From positions 1 to 15,759 of the forward strand of contig JAITQJ010000404.1 in assembly GCA_031288955.1 (NCBI GenBank): a stretch of 15,759 bases of DNA, in the 5' to 3' direction. Made by a program: the position numbers and the translations under genes. Under the pieces are notes generated by a model. The model worked only from the letters and a program-made list of their open reading frames with translations. It had not been told where the DNA came from and made no database searches. Source of the DNA: Planctomycetaceae bacterium. Its GTDB lineage: Bacteria; Planctomycetota; Planctomycetia; Pirellulales; Thermoguttaceae. Shown here piece after piece: positions 14,111 through 15,759 of the stretch (its first letter is position 1; each line of letters opens with the position of its first letter).

Positions 14111-15759
14111 ATGGTAGTCAACAAAACGATGCCGCAATGGTTTTTTCCTGAACAAAGGAAATCGGATGTCCGCCGTGATCCGATTGAATCAGAATACTTC
14201 AAACACGACCAGGAAAATGAAGCCGATTATGACGGTGTTGATAATCTTGTGCGCGAAGTGTTGCAGAATTCTCTTGATGCAGCAGTCGATACCAATAGCC
14301 CCATCCGTGTTCGCTTTGCTATCTATGACCATTCAAAAATGCCGAACAAGGAACGGCTTCAGGTTTATTTCGACCGCTTGAAAGCCCCAATGCAGGTTTG
14401 CGATTCTTCGTTCGATTTCGAGAATGCAACCGAAGGTTTTCTCGTTTGCGAAGACTTCGGAACACGCGGTCTCGAAGGCGATGTCGGATTATCTAGCGAC
14501 CCGAAAACGTCTGAACCGCGGCAGGATTTCTTTTGGTTTTGGCGTAACGTAGCCCGCTCTGCAAAGTCAGAAGGAACACTTGGACGCTGGGGTATAGGGA
14601 AAGCCGTTTATCATCGGGCAAGCCGAATCGGTTGCTTTCTCGGATTAACCGTTCGCCAAAGCGATGTCCCAAAAACTTACCTGATGGGACAAGCCATTCT
14701 TAAAATACACGAACACAATGGTAAGGAATATATTGCCGACGGTTTTTGGGGAGACAATGACAGCGGAATGATTTTGCCTGTTACAGATAAAAAAATCATC
14801 GAACAATTCCGCCGCGAGTGGGACATATCACGTCACAGCGAACCCGGTTTGTCGGTCATCGTCCCCTTTGTTGACTCCGGCTTGAATAAAACGAATATCT
14901 TGCAAGCCGTTGCCGTTCATTTTTTTGAAAAAATTCTCCAAGGATTGCTGATAGTTGAAATCGAAACCCCGAATCCGAACGATAACGTCATATTGGCTTC
15001 CGACTCTATTGCAATTCTGTGTAAAGAAATTCAATGGGACGGAAATAAAAAATTCAAACGCCATACCTCACCGCCGATTGCCTTTATCGCAGAATGTTTG
15101 GCTTGCAAACGCCGTCCGTTAGAATCAAAATTGTTGGGCGTGGAAAAAATTCCCGGATTGACGAAAGAAACTTTTGACGAGGATTCTCTCAATACAGCAC
15201 GAGAGCAATTTGAATCCGGATATCTTGTTGCCGTCAAAATTCGTCTTCAGTTTAGTAAAAAAAACGGGCGGTACTTCACTGACATTCAGGATACATTCGA
15301 TGTTTTTGTGCAGAAAACTGACGACAAAACCCCTGACAGTTATTTTGTTCGCGAAGGAATGACCATTCCCAAACCTAATTCCAGTAAAGCAAAACAAAAC
15401 GGAGTGCGAGGGTACGTACGTATTCAAAAGAATCCTGATTCGAGCGGTTCGTTGGCATCATTACTGGGCGATGCCGAAGGACCGGCACACGAAGACTGGA
15501 ACACAAGCGAAAAACGCATTCAGCAAAATTGGAAAACCGGTGCCAAAGGACGAATAGAGTTTATCAAAAAAATTGTTGATTCCGTGTACAGCGTATTGAA
15601 TCCTCCATTAGGACAAGCGGATTCACAATTTTTAAGCGGCTATTTTTCAATACCGGAACATTCCGGGACAATCCGAAGCCGCAAGGATACAACGTTGCCA
15701 ATACCGGTCATTATAAACGAATCCCCTAAATGGTATCGGGTCGATAAAAGACCGTGCGG
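14111..15759 (+). CDS. GHKL (Hsp90/MutL/MORC-type) ATPase, 3' end beyond the window
   Basis: The frame is open for 549 codons and has no stop before the window ends. ATP-binding boxes of the GHKL superfamily are visible: the N box VREVLQNSLDAA (48-58, with E49, N53 and D56 for Mg-ATP), the G1 box CEDFGTRGLEGD (113-124), and a G2 box LGRWGIGKAVYHRASRIG (157-174). Next come GLTVR and LMGQAILKIH, then PGLSVIVPF, which may be the transducer-like part with a catalytic Lys. Residues 300-549 match nothing I can name; a single CxxC lies at 329-332. There is no signal peptide or membrane segment. The start may also be ATG 14129 (MPQWFFP), and neither has a strong ribosome binding site. GHKL ATPases of this style occur beside helicases and nucleases in predicted restriction or defence operons; that role here is inference. 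It is not a histidine kinase, as no H-box or receiver is seen. Confidence 0.75.
   Translation, partial: MVVNKTMPQWFFPEQRKSDVRRDPIESEYFKHDQENEADYDGVDNLVREVLQNSLDAAVDTNSPIRVRFAIYDHSKMPNKERLQVYFDRLKAPMQVCDSSFDFENATEGFLVCEDFGTRGLEGDVGLSSDPKTSEPRQDFFWFWRNVARSAKSEGTLGRWGIGKAVYHRASRIGCFLGLTVRQSDVPKTYLMGQAILKIHEHNGKEYIADGFWGDNDSGMILPVTDKKIIEQFRREWDISRHSEPGLSVIVPFVDSGLNKTNILQAVAVHFFEKILQGLLIVEIETPNPNDNVILASDSIAILCKEIQWDGNKKFKRHTSPPIAFIAECLACKRRPLESKLLGVEKIPGLTKETFDEDSLNTAREQFESGYLVAVKIRLQFSKKNGRYFTDIQDTFDVFVQKTDDKTPDSYFVREGMTIPKPNSSKAKQNGVRGYVRIQKNPDSSGSLASLLGDAEGPAHEDWNTSEKRIQQNWKTGAKGRIEFIKKIVDSVYSVLNPPLGQADSQFLSGYFSIPEHSGTIRSRKDTTLPIPVIINESPKWYRVDKRPC

Noticed and set aside
1..15759. CRISPR arrays, tRNA or rRNA genes
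   Set aside because: I saw no regularly spaced repeats and no cloverleaf or rRNA-like segments in the intergenic regions by eye. A tRNAscan or Infernal run would settle it.

Overview
The window most likely comes from a member of the Planctomycetota. This is an inference: the support is a PQQ-type beta-propeller protein with a signal peptide, an AP-endonuclease-2-type sugar isomerase, a divergent PurF with Fe-S cysteines, scattered housekeeping genes in small divergent units, and start codons mostly without a strong Shine-Dalgarno sequence. No rRNA or tRNA is visible to test it. Base composition is close to balanced, and both strands carry genes.

Left part (1-2842). A broken TlpA/thioredoxin-like gene runs in from the left edge with an in-frame TAG and a frameshift in an A7 run. 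Next is a minus-strand SpoU-family RNA 2'-O-methyltransferase. It is divergent from a two-gene plus-strand operon: a WecD-like GNAT acetyltransferase, then a DPM1-type polyprenyl-phosphate glycosyltransferase, which share an ATGA overlap. The divergent pair is served by overlapping promoters.

Middle part (2869-8142). A minus-strand unit holds a small MazG-type pyrophosphohydrolase followed by an amidophosphoribosyltransferase (PurF), both concerned with nucleotides. A 369-base divergent intergenic region separates it from a plus-strand sugar isomerase. That region holds two good sigma-70-like promoters and an orphan perfect hairpin with repeated CTTGCGC heptamers. A secreted or periplasmic PQQ-like beta-propeller protein follows the isomerase.

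Right-middle part (8147-13395). A minus-strand MurJ lipid II flippase precedes a Nudix ADP-ribose-pyrophosphatase-like hydrolase. ScpA is divergent from MurJ. It is followed by a plant-TRZ1-like short ribonuclease Z and by the ribosome-assembly GTPase Obg, each with its own likely promoter.

Right end (13392-15759). A decayed IS1595-family (IS1016-like) transposase lies against the obg stop codon. Beyond it, a strong TTGTAC-17-TATAAT promoter drives a long reading frame with no stop before the window ends. Its product has the N, G1 and G2 boxes of a GHKL (Hsp90/MutL/MORC-type) ATPase. The ATPase beside mobile-element debris is the best candidate here for the first gene of an accessory or defence operon, but the partner genes lie outside the window.
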